From assembly GCA_900491605.1 (NCBI GenBank), contig UESW01005003.1:167440-231439 (forward strand): a stretch of 64,000 nt of DNA. The letters are read 5' to 3'. The position numbers were made by a program, and so were the translations under genes. Source of the stretch: Calamus simplicifolius. Its lineage: Eukaryota; Streptophyta; Magnoliopsida; Arecales; Arecaceae. The first letter of the stretch is position 1. Every line of letters begins with the position of its first letter. A model generated the notes under the pieces. It was not told where the DNA came from and made no database searches. It worked only from the letters and a program-made list of their open reading frames with translations. Of the stretch, positions 63,955 through 64,000 are shown piece by piece.

Positions 63955-64000
63955 AGCTGGTATGGGAGGAGCCTCTTTCTTCTGGATGTATTGCCCAAGG

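Larger units (their letters stand above)
55131..64000 (-). mobile_element. Ty3/gypsy LTR retrotransposon, Tat lineage (element B), 5' part outside window
   Basis: In minus orientation: protease, RT, RNase H, second RNase H, integrase (63954-60048), a 113-bp tandem array (59345-59985), an antisense gene on the + strand (56648-58976), a polypurine tract (56297-56311) and the 3' LTR (55131-56296). It has the same plan as element A and homologous proteins, but a different array and LTR minisatellite. The coding region has few lesions: one nonsense and two frameshifts were seen. Confidence 0.88.

Overview
This is nuclear DNA from a flowering plant. The evidence is two intron-containing plant genes (a FRO-family ferric reductase and a FAR1/FHY3-type gene) set among nested plant retrotransposons (Ty3/gypsy of the Tat lineage and a Ty1/copia element resembling Sireviruses) and hAT transposons. 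A large-genome monocot, possibly a palm, fits the overall impression, but the species cannot be fixed from the sequence alone.

Layout. (1) 1-24065: the 3' part of a Tat-lineage gypsy element (element A, + strand). It holds decayed RT/RNase H/second RNase H and integrase, a 24-bp tandem array, an antisense gene, and a 3' LTR. A complete 10.2-kb copia element (4028-20761, minus strand, TSD GCTTC) sits inside the antisense gene. A 6.57-kb hAT transposon (8120-14685, TSD CATCTAAT) sits inside the copia RNase H. This is a three-level nest with readable insertion order. (2) 24066-28214: AT-rich intergenic DNA and the upstream region of the next gene. (3) 28215-35061: a nine-exon ferric reduction oxidase gene of the FRO6/FRO7 type. 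It carries two apparent 1-bp frameshifts; a TRIM-like element, a LINE scrap and a tandem duplication lie in its introns. (4) 35390-36560: a degenerate GGCCGTGCC-rich repeat. (5) 36667-44764: a gag-only, pol-less gypsy element (element C, minus strand, TSD GGTGC). Its right LTR is split by a 2.65-kb non-autonomous hAT-like element filled with an 83-bp satellite-like array (TSD CCTGCAAG). (6) 46230-48800: a FAR1-RELATED SEQUENCE gene (domesticated MULE transposase) with a tiny second exon, followed by about 6 kb with no recognisable gene. (7) 55131-64000: a second Tat-lineage gypsy element (element B, minus strand), running off the right edge.

How the parts relate. Elements A, B and C share one architecture: LTRs with TGAT...ATCA-type ends, a polypurine tract ending GG(G/T)CAT(N), GC-rich minisatellites inside the LTRs, and another tandem array downstream of the coding region. 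A and B also carry an antisense gene between pol and the 3' LTR. It has its own TATA box, a domain like the 'putative gypsy type transposon' family, a coiled-coil tail, and two short introns at matching positions in both copies. The arrays of A and C are the same 24-bp family in opposite orientation, which suggests C is a deletion derivative of an A-like element. The antisense spliced gene and the hypervariable arrays are the most interesting signals here. The host genes FRO and FRS appear functionally unrelated neighbours.
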